The notes beneath the pieces are model-generated. The model was not told where the DNA came from. It saw nothing but the letters and a program-made list of their open reading frames with translations, and ran no database searches. From assembly GCA_019828595.1 (NCBI GenBank), contig JAHQRK010000022.1, forward strand, positions 1,426,001 to 1,490,000: a stretch of 64,000 bases of DNA, read 5' to 3'. The translations under genes and the position numbers were made by a program. Position 1 is the stretch's first letter. The number at the start of each line of letters is the position of its first letter. Origin of the DNA: Aphanomyces cochlioides. Lineage: Eukaryota; Oomycota; Saprolegniomycetes; Saprolegniales; Verrucalvaceae. Below are positions 48,581 to 61,401 of the stretch, one piece after another.

Positions 48581-49722
48581 GGTCCCCGGTTCAAGTCCGG
48601 GTAAGACCATCCTTTTTCGACCCAAATCAACTTTTTTTGCTTCCCGAATGATATCTCGGCCAATATTTTCTTCCCAACACACGCTATCTCTTATGGCACC
48701 TCACATGCTCTTCTTTCAACCGCATCACAACCCGTCATCCCCGCACGCCGACGAAATGCGTGTAAAATGACAAAAGTACTAGACTTTGCGTCTCCATTTC
48801 TCATCCATGAGGCAAGTGTACCAATCATAAAACACGCATAAATAGAACAGTTCAAACTGGACTTTCACCGAGACCCTGACACGACAAATATTCCATCTCA
48901 GTTTCACTTCAGAAAGGACGATTTTAAATCCTCATTGACTTGGAGGGGACGCTACTTGAGAAACCCTTCCAGTCATTCCTTACTCTCTTCAAAGCAACAA
49001 ACTTTTCCAAAATGGACCCAACTTAAACTTAACCACACTAAACAAATCTCAACAACAGGTAGCTCCAAAGAAACAGCGATTCGTTCAAATGAATACACAA
49101 TCGTATCAACCGAGCGCTGGATAGACACATCCACTCGACCTCAGAGTATGTCTCTCAAAACAATGACAGACAAGATGGAAGAGAGCATCCAATTGGACCG
49201 TTGGAACTTATTATAGATTCCAAGATACATATATGTAGATGATTACAGGAGGTCCATCGTTCCCTGTGAGTTTGTGTGTTTAGACTCGTTTTTTGTGGGA
49301 GGGGGCGATGATCCGCTTTTGGTTTGAAATGAAAGTATTTGAATAGGTCTACGAGAGGAGACAAACTTTTTCTCCCAAGCCCTTCGAGTATTGCATGTTG
49401 GCGAGGACTGACCACTCAGTTTGTCTAGGCTTTGGTTGCGAAAATAGAGTGCGCTGAAGGATTTTTGTGTCCAGAGTCGTCGTGAATGGTATGGAAACAG
49501 ATCACAGACGTGGAGAGAGGAGATGATGTTTGTGACTTGTGAGGTCGAGTCTATCGTGGGCCGTGTGGTGACAGGATGTTAGTATAGGCGATGTTGTTGT
49601 GTGTGCTGACGTGATGGGTTTGGCGTTGAATGTGTGACAAGGATAGTGTTCCAATGGTTGTGAGAGGGTGCTGGTATGTGATTGATGTGAATGATGAGCA
49701 AGGTAGGCATAGTAGACATGGA

Positions 49723-50168
49723 GGTCTTATAGTGTAGCGGTTATCACGTCTCCTTGACGTGGAGAATGAGGGGGGAAATTGGCTCAGTGGTAGAGCACAC
49801 GCTTCGTAAGCGAGAGGTCACCGGTTCGATCCCGGGCTAGGACGAGGGATTTGCAACCCCTCCACCCCCCCTGTCCGAAAGCACGGTATTTAATGGGATG
49901 TATGTAATCGGGAAACTTAAGTGCGCCTCGAACTTACAAGAGAAGGATTGTCCGGAAGCGGTTACCGGAATGAAAGTGTCAGTTTAATGTGGCCGTTCTG
50001 TAAAAACGTGTCGAATCGCTGTACTACCGAAAAGGTAGAACTATCAAGACAAAGCCGTTAGACCTGGTCCAGCTGAGTTAAAGTAGTTCATATCCACTAT
50101 AACCTAGGTAATATACTCAATAAACCTTGACGTGGAGAAGGTCCCCGGTTCAAGTCCGGGTAAGACCA
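49723..50168 (+). pseudogene. tRNA-Val(GAC) split by SINE 10
   Basis: The 5' part is 49723-49766 and the 3' part is 50125-50168. Marker base 49647 is T. It follows the LINE 1 unit. Confidence 0.95.
49767..50124 (+). mobile_element. SINE 10 in tRNA-Val
   Basis: A 358-bp majority-type copy with the common 5' junction. Confidence 0.92.
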
Positions 50169-51281
50169 TCCTTTTTCGACCCAAATCAACTTTTTTTGCT
50201 TCCCGAATGATATCTCGGCCAATATTTTCTTCCCAACACACGCTATCTCTTATGGCACCTCACATGCTCTTCTTTCAACCGCATCACAACCCGTCATCCC
50301 CGCACGCCGACGAAATGCGTGTAAAATGACAAAAGTACTAGACTTTGCGTCTCCATTTCTCATCCATGAGGCAAGTGTACCAATCATAAAACACGCATAA
50401 ATAGAACAGTTCAAACTGGACTTTCACCGAGACCCTGACACGACAAATATTCCATCTCAGTTTCACTTCAGAAAGGACGATTTTAAATCCTCATTGACTT
50501 GGAGGGGACGCTACTTGAGAAACCCTTCCAGTCATTCCTTACTCTCTTCAAAGCAACAAACTTTTCCAAAATGGACCCAACTTAAACTTAACCACACTAA
50601 ACAAATCTCAACAACAGGTAGCTCCAAAGAAACAGCGATTCGTTCAAATGAATACACAATCGTATCAACCGAGCGCTGGATAGACACATCCACTCGACCT
50701 CAGAGTATGTCTCTCAAAACAATGACAGACAAGATGGAAGAGAGCATCCAATTGGACCGTTGGAACTTATTATAGATTCCAAGATACATATATGTAGATG
50801 ATTACAGGAGGTCCATCGTTCCCTGTGAGTTTGTGTGTTTAGACTCGTTTTTTGTGGGAGGGGGCGATGATCCGCTTTTGGTTTGAAATGAAAGTATTTG
50901 AATAGGTCTACGAGAGGAGACAAACTTTTTCTCCCAAGCCCTTCGAGTATTGCATGTTGGCGAGGACTGACCACTCAGTTTGTCTAGGCTTTGGTTGCGA
51001 AAATAGAGTGCGCTGAAGGATTTTTGTGTCCAGAGTCGTCGTGAATGGTATGGAAACAGATCACAGACGTGGAGAGAGGAGATGATGTTTGTGACTTGTG
51101 AGGTCGAGTCTATCGTGGGCCGTGTGGTGACAGGATGTTAGTATAGGCGATGTTGTTGTGTGTGCTGACGTGATGGGTTTGGCGTTGAATGTGTGACAAG
51201 GATAGCGTTCCAATGGTTGTGAGAGGGTGCTGGTATGTGATTGATGTGAATGATGAGCAAGGTAGGCATAGTAGACATGGA

Positions 51282-51354
51282 GGTCTTATAGTGTAGCGGT
51301 TATCACGTCTCCTTGACGTGGAGAAGGTCCCCGGTTCAAGTCCGGGTAAGACCA
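51282..51354 (+). tRNA. tRNA-Val(GAC), intact copy 24
   Basis: Unchanged tRNA between SINE units 10 and 11; the marker base is C. Confidence 0.95.
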
Positions 51355-52467
51355 TCCTTTTTCGACCCAAATCAACTTTTTTTGCTTCCCGAATGATATC
51401 TCGGCCAATATTTTCTTCCCAACACACGCTATCTCTTATGGCACCTCACATGCTCTTCTTTCAACCGCATCACAACCCGTCATCCCCGCACGCCGACGAA
51501 ATGCGTGTAAAATGACAAAAGTACTAGACTTTGCGTCTCCATTTCTCATCCATGAGGCAAGTGTACCAATCATAAAACACGCATAAATAGAACAGTTCAA
51601 ACTGGACTTTCACCGAGACCCTGACACGACAAATATTCCATCTCAGTTTCACTTCAGAAAGGACGATTTTAAATCCTCATTGACTTGGAGGGGACGCTAC
51701 TTGAGAAACCCTTCCAGTCATTCCTTACTCTCTTCAAAGCAACAAACTTTTCCAAAATGGACCCAACTTAAACTTAACCACACTAAACAAATCTCAACAA
51801 CAGGTAGCTCCAAAGAAACAGCGATTCGTTCAAATGAATACACAATCGTATCAACCGAGCGCTGGATAGACACATCCACTCGACCTCAGAGTATGTCTCT
51901 CAAAACAATGACAGACAAGATGGAAGAGAGCATCCAATTGGACCGTTGGAACTTATTATAGATTCCAAGATACATATATGTAGATGATTACAGGAGGTCC
52001 ATCGTTCCCTGTGAGTTTGTGTGTTTAGACTCGTTTTTTGTGGGAGGGGGCGATGATCCGCTTTTGGTTTGAAATGAAAGTATTTGAATAGGTCTACGAG
52101 AGGAGACAAACTTTTTCTCCCAAGCCCTTCGAGTATTGCATGTTGGCGAGGACTGACCACTCAGTTTGTCTAGGCTTTGGTTGCGAAAATAGAGTGCGCT
52201 GAAGGATTTTTGTGTCCAGAGTCGTCGTGAATGGTATGGAAACAGATCACAGACGTGGAGAGAGGAGATGATGTTTGTGACTTGTGAGGTCGAGTCTATC
52301 GTGGGCCGTGTGGTGACAGGATGTTAGTATAGGCGATGTTGTTGTGTGTGCTGACGTGATGGGTTTGGCGTTGAATGTGTGACAAGGATAGTGTTCCAAT
52401 GGTTGTGAGAGGGTGCTGGTATGTGATTGATGTGAATGATGAGCAAGGTAGGCATAGTAGACATGGA

Positions 52468-52912
52468 GGTCTTATAGTGTAGCGGTTATCACGTCTCCTT
52501 GACGTGGAGAATGAGGGGGGAAATTGGCTCAGTGGTAGAGCACACGCTTCGTAAGCGAGAGGTCACCGGTTCGATCCCGGGCTAGGACGAGGGATTTGCA
52601 ACCCCCCTCCCCCCCTGTCCGAAAGCACGGTATTTAATGGGATGTATGTAATCGGGAAACTTAAGTGCGCCTCGAACTTACAAGAGAAGGATTGTCCGGA
52701 AGCGGTTACCGGAATGAAAGTGTCAGTTTAATGTGGCCGTTCTGTAAAAACGTGTCGAATCGCTGTACTACCGAAAAGGTAGAACTATCAAGACAAAGCC
52801 GTTAGACCTGGTCCAGCTGAGTTAAAGTAGTTCATATCCACTATAACCTAGGTAATATACTCAATAAACCTTGACGTGGAGAAGGTCCCCGGTTCAAGTC
52901 CGGGTAAGACCA
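52468..52912 (+). pseudogene. tRNA-Val(GAC) split by SINE 11
   Basis: The 5' part is 52468-52511 and the 3' part is 52869-52912. Marker base 52392 is T. Confidence 0.95.
52512..52868 (+). mobile_element. SINE 11 in tRNA-Val
   Basis: This 357-bp copy has a rearranged C-tract (its internal A is missing) near 52602-52616 and the common 5' junction. Confidence 0.92.
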
Positions 52913-54025
52913 TCCTTTTTCGACCCAAATCAACTTTTTTTGCTTCCCGAATGATATCTCGGCCAATATTTTCTTCCCAACACACGCTATCTCTTATGGC
53001 ACCTCACATGCTCTTCTTTCAACCGCATCACAACCCGTCATCCCCGCACGCCGACGAAATGCGTGTAAAATGACAAAAGTACTAGACTTTGCGTCTCCAT
53101 TTCTCATCCATGAGGCAAGTGTACCAATCATAAAACACGCATAAATAGAACAGTTCAAACTGGACTTTCACCGAGACCCTGACACGACAAATATTCCATC
53201 TCAGTTTCACTTCAGAAAGGACGATTTTAAATCCTCATTGACTTGGAGGGGACGCTACTTGAGAAACCCTTCCAGTCATTCCTTACTCTCTTCAAAGCAA
53301 CAAACTTTTCCAAAATGGACCCAACTTAAACTTAACCACACTAAACAAATCTCAACAACAGGTAGCTCCAAAGAAACAGCGATTCGTTCAAATGAATACA
53401 CAATCGTATCAACCGAGCGCTGGATAGACACATCCACTCGACCTCAGAGTATGTCTCTCAAAACAATGACAGACAAGATGGAAGAGAGCATCCAATTGGA
53501 CCGTTGGAACTTATTATAGATTCCAAGATACATATATGTAGATGATTACAGGAGGTCCATCGTTCCCTGTGAGTTTGTGTGTTTAGACTCGTTTTTTGTG
53601 GGAGGGGGCGATGATCCGCTTTTGGTTTGAAATGAAAGTATTTGAATAGGTCTACGAGAGGAGACAAACTTTTTCTCCCAAGCCCTTCGAGTATTGCATG
53701 TTGGCGAGGACTGACCACTCAGTTTGTCTAGGCTTTGGTTGCGAAAATAGAGTGCGCTGAAGGATTTTTGTGTCCAGAGTCGTCGTGAATGGTATGGAAA
53801 CAGATCACAGACGTGGAGAGAGGAGATGATGTTTGTGACTTGTGAGGTCGAGTCTATCGTGGGCCGTGTGGTGACAGGATGTTAGTATAGGCGATGTTGT
53901 TGTGTGTGCTGACGTGATGGGTTTGGCGTTGAATGTGTGACAAGGATAGCGTTCCAATGGTTGTGAGAGGGTGCTGGTATGTGATTGATGTGAATGATGA
54001 GCAAGGTAGGCATAGTAGACATGGA

Positions 54026-54098
54026 GGTCTTATAGTGTAGCGGTTATCACGTCTCCTTGACGTGGAGAAGGTCCCCGGTTCAAGTCCGGGTAAGACCA
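54026..54098 (+). tRNA. tRNA-Val(GAC), intact copy 25
   Basis: Unchanged tRNA and terminator. Confidence 0.95.
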
Positions 54099-55211
54099 TC
54101 CTTTTTCGACCCAAATCAACTTTTTTTGCTTCCCGAATGATATCTCGGCCAATATTTTCTTCCCAACACACGCTATCTCTTATGGCACCTCACATGCTCT
54201 TCTTTCAACCGCATCACAACCCGTCATCCCCGCACGCCGACGAAATGCGTGTAAAATGACAAAAGTACTAGACTTTGCGTCTCCATTTCTCATCCATGAG
54301 GCAAGTGTACCAATCATAAAACACGCATAAATAGAACAGTTCAAACTGGACTTTCACCGAGACCCTGACACGACAAATATTCCATCTCAGTTTCACTTCA
54401 GAAAGGACGATTTTAAATCCTCATTGACTTGGAGGGGACGCTACTTGAGAAACCCTTCCAGTCATTCCTTACTCTCTTCAAAGCAACAAACTTTTCCAAA
54501 ATGGACCCAACTTAAACTTAACCACACTAAACAAATCTCAACAACAGGTAGCTCCAAAGAAACAGCGATTCGTTCAAATGAATACACAATCGTATCAACC
54601 GAGCGCTGGATAGACACATCCACTCGACCTCAGAGTATGTCTCTCAAAACAATGACAGACAAGATGGAAGAGAGCATCCAATTGGACCGTTGGAACTTAT
54701 TATAGATTCCAAGATACATATATGTAGATGATTACAGGAGGTCCATCGTTCCCTGTGAGTTTGTGTGTTTAGACTCGTTTTTTGTGGGAGGGGGCGATGA
54801 TCCGCTTTTGGTTTGAAATGAAAGTATTTGAATAGGTCTACGAGAGGAGACAAACTTTTTCTCCCAAGCCCTTCGAGTATTGCATGTTGGCGAGGACTGA
54901 CCACTCAGTTTGTCTAGGCTTTGGTTGCGAAAATAGAGTGCGCTGAAGGATTTTTGTGTCCAGAGTCGTCGTGAATGGTATGGAAACAGATCACAGACGT
55001 GGAGAGAGGAGATGATGTTTGTGACTTGTGAGGTCGAGTCTATCGTGGGCCGTGTGGTGACAGGATGTTAGTATAGGCGATGTTGTTGTGTGTGCTGACG
55101 TGATGGGTTTGGCGTTGAATGTGTGACAAGGATAGCGTTCCAATGGTTGTGAGAGGGTGCTGGTATGTGATTGATGTGAATGATGAGCAAGGTAGGCATA
55201 GTAGACATGGA

Positions 55212-55284
55212 GGTCTTATAGTGTAGCGGTTATCACGTCTCCTTGACGTGGAGAAGGTCCCCGGTTCAAGTCCGGGTAAGACCA
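55212..55284 (+). tRNA. tRNA-Val(GAC), intact copy 26
   Basis: Unchanged tRNA; the spacer after it lacks one C near 55696. Confidence 0.95.
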
Positions 55285-56396
55285 TCCTTTTTCGACCCAA
55301 ATCAACTTTTTTTGCTTCCCGAATGATATCTCGGCCAATATTTTCTTCCCAACACACGCTATCTCTTATGGCACCTCACATGCTCTTCTTTCAACCGCAT
55401 CACAACCCGTCATCCCCGCACGCCGACGAAATGCGTGTAAAATGACAAAAGTACTAGACTTTGCGTCTCCATTTCTCATCCATGAGGCAAGTGTACCAAT
55501 CATAAAACACGCATAAATAGAACAGTTCAAACTGGACTTTCACCGAGACCCTGACACGACAAATATTCCATCTCAGTTTCACTTCAGAAAGGACGATTTT
55601 AAATCCTCATTGACTTGGAGGGGACGCTACTTGAGAAACCCTTCCAGTCATTCCTTACTCTCTTCAAAGCAACAAACTTTTCCAAAATGGACCCAATTAA
55701 ACTTAACCACACTAAACAAATCTCAACAACAGGTAGCTCCAAAGAAACAGCGATTCGTTCAAATGAATACACAATCGTATCAACCGAGCGCTGGATAGAC
55801 ACATCCACTCGACCTCAGAGTATGTCTCTCAAAACAATGACAGACAAGATGGAAGAGAGCATCCAATTGGACCGTTGGAACTTATTATAGATTCCAAGAT
55901 ACATATATGTAGATGATTACAGGAGGTCCATCGTTCCCTGTGAGTTTGTGTGTTTAGACTCGTTTTTTGTGGGAGGGGGCGATGATCCGCTTTTGGTTTG
56001 AAATGAAAGTATTTGAATAGGTCTACGAGAGGAGACAAACTTTTTCTCCCAAGCCCTTCGAGTATTGCATGTTGGCGAGGACTGACCACTCAGTTTGTCT
56101 AGGCTTTGGTTGCGAAAATAGAGTGCGCTGAAGGATTTTTGTGTCCAGAGTCGTCGTGAATGGTATGGAAACAGATCACAGACGTGGAGAGAGGAGATGA
56201 TGTTTGTGACTTGTGAGGTCGAGTCTATCGTGGGCCGTGTGGTGACAGGATGTTAGTATAGGCGATGTTGTTGTGTGTGCTGACGTGATGGGTTTGGCGT
56301 TGAATGTGTGACAAGGATAGCGTTCCAATGGTTGTGAGAGGGTGCTGGTATGTGATTGATGTGAATGATGAGCAAGGTAGGCATAGTAGACATGGA

Positions 56397-58657
56397 GGTC
56401 TTATAGTGTAGCGGTTATCACGTCTCCTTGACGTGGAGAAGTTCTAATGGTCTTCAGGGTTGCTAGACATCCCAAGCAGACAAACGCAAGCGTTAGATTG
56501 CAAAAAAGTGCAGTGGTTCTCTCACAACAACACTTTGAAAATTGTTACGACGTCTCCCCCTGGGGGCGAAATCTCAAAATCGAGTGCACACTTTTTGTTC
56601 GGGAAAATTGCGCCACGGTGCCTAAAAGATTCTCCCATGTCTCCTCCTCAAGATGTGCCAGTTTGCGAGTGCTCAAACCTCGCCAAACTCGCGAAACAAA
56701 ATTCGAAAGGAAATTCGACCCGGTGACACCCATTTTGAACCGGTTTCAACCCGTCACCAAAAGTGAAATTTCTCTCGACCTACTGCGTGGATTTCTACGT
56801 TTAGTGGCTTGTTATCTCAGTTGAATCGAGCTCTATGCCGACACCAACTAGCACATATTGCAGATCTATGGTTCAAAACCACGAACCCATTTTGGACTGT
56901 CACCCAAACCGGTGAAACACCAGGACAACTCGAACGCTTTCCCTACGGTCACCGAGTGACATCTAGGGGTCTAGTGGGTGGCTCCACCACTTATTACGAC
57001 TAGCCAAAGCGTTAGAACGCCCTGAAACATCCTGGTTTGCTCGCAATCCTCAATCCAAAATGTCAACCGCCCCTATCCACCGGCTACAAAACCTTAAGTC
57101 GGCTACAGGTCGCAAATCATTTCCTATCGACCGGCTATGACTCTTTTCCATCCTATCATGGCTAGACGAGTGTTTTAAGCCATCAAGAGCGATGATTGAA
57201 GCCCTGGAACCTACTTGCCGTCGCCCCGACAACTTTTGGTGAAATGGCTAAAACTCATCGAAATGGCTCCTGAACGCAAATCAACTCCGATCGCCCAACT
57301 TAGAGTTGGAGAGGCTCGAGAATGTCCTCGCGATGGATTTGAGCTATCAAGCACCATGATAGCAGCACAGGAACCCAACTTCCGATTCCAAACCATTTTG
57401 AGCCGATAAGGCTCCAAAACGACCATCGTAGCTCATTTCAGCTACACGACTCTATATGCACCGATTAATATGGTGCATCCACCGCTAGCCTCCATTGATG
57501 GAGGACACCAAGTATGGCTATCTATCTCATAGCCGTTCGGAAGTTATGACTCCTTCAAATTTGGCCGCCGAGACGCCCGATTGGAAAAAACACTGGTTTT
57601 GGCTAGCGCTCTCCCGCTACACACTACCTATGGCGATTCTAATGGTGCGCTATCCTTCGTACGTATCGTCGCTACGATTCTGCCAAGTGGCTCCATGCAC
57701 CGCGGCGCCGTTCGAAATCCAGCTCCGACGATGCTCGCGCTCGAGACCTATCCGCGCATGGCGCATGTCAAAATGGCTCCTCCCAAATATTTTACCCTTT
57801 TTTATTATTTTTGGGAGGTTTACCCCAAAAGCCCAACCCACAAGGGATTTTCCCTCTATCTCGCCACCATCAACTCCGATGAAGACGCTCCTGAAATCAA
57901 CTTTGCTTGTCATGGAACGACCGACCTCGTTGATTTTTTTGGCTGGTCAAATCGTCCAAGAACATTTTATTTTGGATGGTCTTTTCTCTCAAACCCAGCT
58001 TTTCCCATGGATCCAGCGATTTAATTCGGCCTCCTGAGGTCGAATTAAATTGGCCACGACCTTTTTGGATTTTTTGGGCTCCTACCTCTTGCCAATTTAT
58101 TTTCCTTGGGCCTGATTTTACTCTGTTTCGACCCTTTTGTCAATTTTTGGCCTTCCTCTCCTGTCGATTTATTTATTCATGGATCGACCCCAACTCAAGC
58201 TTTTATTTACTTGGCCTTTTTCACTGTGTACCTCCACTTGGAACTTTTATCAAGACTTTTGTATACAAATTTTCAAGTCCTCCACAGTCAACCCGAAATT
58301 GCCTCGTATCTCGCCACCACCAACTCGGATCAAGATGGTCATGAAAAGAAAGTTGCTTGTATGGCTCTTCTCTATACTGTTGAATTTTTTCACAGCCTGA
58401 ATCGCCATGCAACATTTTCTTTCTGCCATGGTTCCTCCAAATTACCCCACACCCAAGTCTATTTCGGTTAAGCAACACTGGACGATTTTCCACAAGAACC
58501 TTCCAAGGTCACATTTCGCAACACATATTTATTATGCGACCTATGAAGCCAAAATCGAAAGTCTAGTTTGCGGCCCTTTTGGGCCATATTAATTCTTTAA
58601 TATACTCAGTTAACCTTGACGTGGAGAAGGTCCCCGGTTCAAGTCCGGGTAAGACCA
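56397..58657 (+). pseudogene. tRNA-Val(GAC) split by the truncated LINE 2
   Basis: The 5' part is 56397-56440 and the 3' part is 58614-58657. The target duplication (56426-56440 and 58614-58628) may be one base longer here (16 bp), because the left junction continues with G as the tRNA does. The upstream marker base is C. Confidence 0.94.
56441..58613 (+). mobile_element. 5'-truncated LINE copy (LINE 2), 3' UTR only
   Basis: From 56442 it aligns without a break to 46395-48565 of LINE 1 and has the same 3' end. I counted ten substitutions and one single-T insertion over ~2.17 kb. It holds no ORF2 sequence and cannot move by itself. Its start differs from LINE 1, so it is a separate insertion event at the same target; 5' truncation is typical of incomplete reverse transcription. 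Confidence 0.94.
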
Positions 58658-59770
58658 TCCTTTTTCGACCCAAATCAACTTTTTTTGCTTCCCGAATGAT
58701 ATCTCGGCCAATATTTTCTTCCCAACACACGCTATCTCTTATGGCACCTCACATGCTCTTCTTTCAACCGCATCACAACCCGTCATCCCCGCACGCCGAC
58801 GAAATGCGTGTAAAATGACAAAAGTACTAGACTTTGCGTCTCCATTTCTCATCCATGAGGCAAGTGTACCAATCATAAAACACGCATAAATAGAACAGTT
58901 CAAACTGGACTTTCACCGAGACCCTGACACGACAAATATTCCATCTCAGTTTCACTTCAGAAAGGACGATTTTAAATCCTCATTGACTTGGAGGGGACGC
59001 TACTTGAGAAACCCTTCCAGTCATTCCTTACTCTCTTCAAAGCAACAAACTTTTCCAAAATGGACCCAACTTAAACTTAACCACACTAAACAAATCTCAA
59101 CAACAGGTAGCTCCAAAGAAACAGCGATTCGTTCAAATGAATACACAATCGTATCAACCGAGCGCTGGATAGACACATCCACTCGACCTCAGAGTATGTC
59201 TCTCAAAACAATGACAGACAAGATGGAAGAGAGCATCCAATTGGACCGTTGGAACTTATTATAGATTCCAAGATACATATATGTAGATGATTACAGGAGG
59301 TCCATCGTTCCCTGTGAGTTTGTGTGTTTAGACTCGTTTTTTGTGGGAGGGGGCGATGATCCGCTTTTGGTTTGAAATGAAAGTATTTGAATAGGTCTAC
59401 GAGAGGAGACAAACTTTTTCTCCCAAGCCCTTCGAGTATTGCATGTTGGCGAGGACTGACCACTCAGTTTGTCTAGGCTTTGGTTGCGAAAATAGAGTGC
59501 GCTGAAGGATTTTTGTGTCCAGAGTCGTCGTGAATGGTATGGAAACAGATCACAGACGTGGAGAGAGGAGATGATGTTTGTGACTTGTGAGGTCGAGTCT
59601 ATCGTGGGCCGTGTGGTGACAGGATGTTAGTATAGGCGATGTTGTTGTGTGTGCTGACGTGATGGGTTTGGCGTTGAATGTGTGACAAGGATAGCGTTCC
59701 AATGGTTGTGAGAGGGTGCTGGTATGTGATTGATGTGAATGATGAGCAAGGTAGGCATAGTAGACATGGA

Positions 59771-60215
59771 GGTCTTATAGTGTAGCGGTTATCACGTCTC
59801 CTTGACGTGGAGAAAGGGGGGGAAATTGGCTCAGTGGTAGAGCACACGCTTCGTAAGCGAGAGGTCACCGGTTCGATCCCGGGCTAGGACGAGGGATTTG
59901 CAACCCCTCCACCCCCCCTGTCCGAAAGCACGGTATTTAATGGGATGTATGTGATCGGGAAACTTAAGTGCGCCTCGAACTTACAAGAGAAGGATTGTCC
60001 GGAAGCGGTTACCGGAATGAAAGTGTCAGTTTAATGTGGCCGTTCTGTAAAAACGTGTCGAATCGCTGTACTACCGAAAAGGTAGAACTATCAAGACAAA
60101 GCCGTTAGACCTGGTCCAGCTGAGTTAAAGTAGTTCATATCCACTATAACCTAGGTAATATACTCAATAAACCTTGACGTGGAGAAGGTCCCCGGTTCAA
60201 GTCCGGGTAAGACCA
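59771..60215 (+). pseudogene. tRNA-Val(GAC) split by SINE 12
   Basis: The 5' part is 59771-59814 and the 3' part is 60172-60215. Marker base 59695 is C. Confidence 0.95.
59815..60171 (+). mobile_element. SINE 12 in tRNA-Val, independent insertion
   Basis: This 357-bp copy has a different 5' junction from the other eleven: AGGGGGGG follows the duplication instead of TGAGGGGGG. It also has a private A-to-G change at 59953 and lies in a unit with the C marker. The three differences together suggest a separate retrotransposition event at the same site. Confidence 0.9.
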
Positions 60216-61328
60216 TCCTTTTTCGACCCAAATCAACTTTTTTTGCTTCCCGAATGATATCTCGGCCAATATTTTCTTCCCAACACACGCTATCTCTTAT
60301 GGCACCTCACATGCTCTTCTTTCAACCGCATCACAACCCGTCATCCCCGCACGCCGACGAAATGCGTGTAAAATGACAAAAGTACTAGACTTTGCGTCTC
60401 CATTTCTCATCCATGAGGCAAGTGTACCAATCATAAAACACGCATAAATAGAACAGTTCAAACTGGACTTTCACCGAGACCCTGACACGACAAATATTCC
60501 ATCTCAGTTTCACTTCAGAAAGGACGATTTTAAATCCTCATTGACTTGGAGGGGACGCTACTTGAGAAACCCTTCCAGTCATTCCTTACTCTCTTCAAAG
60601 CAACAAACTTTTCCAAAATGGACCCAACTTAAACTTAACCACACTAAACAAATCTCAACAACAGGTAGCTCCAAAGAAACAGCGATTCGTTCAAATGAAT
60701 ACACAATCGTATCAACCGAGCGCTGGATAGACACATCCACTCGACCTCAGAGTATGTCTCTCAAAACAATGACAGACAAGATGGAAGAGAGCATCCAATT
60801 GGACCGTTGGAACTTATTATAGATTCCAAGATACATATATGTAGATGATTACAGGAGGTCCATCGTTCCCTGTGAGTTTGTGTGTTTAGACTCGTTTTTT
60901 GTGGGAGGGGGCGATGATCCGCTTTTGGTTTGAAATGAAAGTATTTGAATAGGTCTACGAGAGGAGACAAACTTTTTCTCCCAAGCCCTTCGAGTATTGC
61001 ATGTTGGCGAGGACTGACCACTCAGTTTGTCTAGGCTTTGGTTGCGAAAATAGAGTGCGCTGAAGGATTTTTGTGTCCAGAGTCGTCGTGAATGGTATGG
61101 AAACAGATCACAGACGTGGAGAGAGGAGATGATGTTTGTGACTTGTGAGGTCGAGTCTATCGTGGGCCGTGTGGTGACAGGATGTTAGTATAGGCGATGT
61201 TGTTGTGTGTGCTGACGTGATGGGTTTGGCGTTGAATGTGTGACAAGGATAGCGTTCCAATGGTTGTGAGAGGGTGCTGGTATGTGATTGATGTGAATGA
61301 TGAGCAAGGTAGGCATAGTAGACATGGA

Positions 61329-61401
61329 GGTCTTATAGTGTAGCGGTTATCACGTCTCCTTGACGTGGAGAAGGTCCCCGGTTCAAGTCCGGGTAAGACC
61401 A
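61329..61401 (+). tRNA. tRNA-Val(GAC), intact copy 27
   Basis: Unchanged tRNA and terminator. Confidence 0.95.

Larger units (their letters stand above)
41614..48609 (+). pseudogene. tRNA-Val(GAC) split by the full-ORF2 LINE
   Basis: The 5' part is 41614-41657 (nt 1-44) and the 3' part is 48566-48609 (nt 30-73). The breakpoint and the 15-bp duplication are the same as for the SINEs, which is direct evidence that LINE and SINE use one target site. The upstream marker base is C. Confidence 0.95.
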
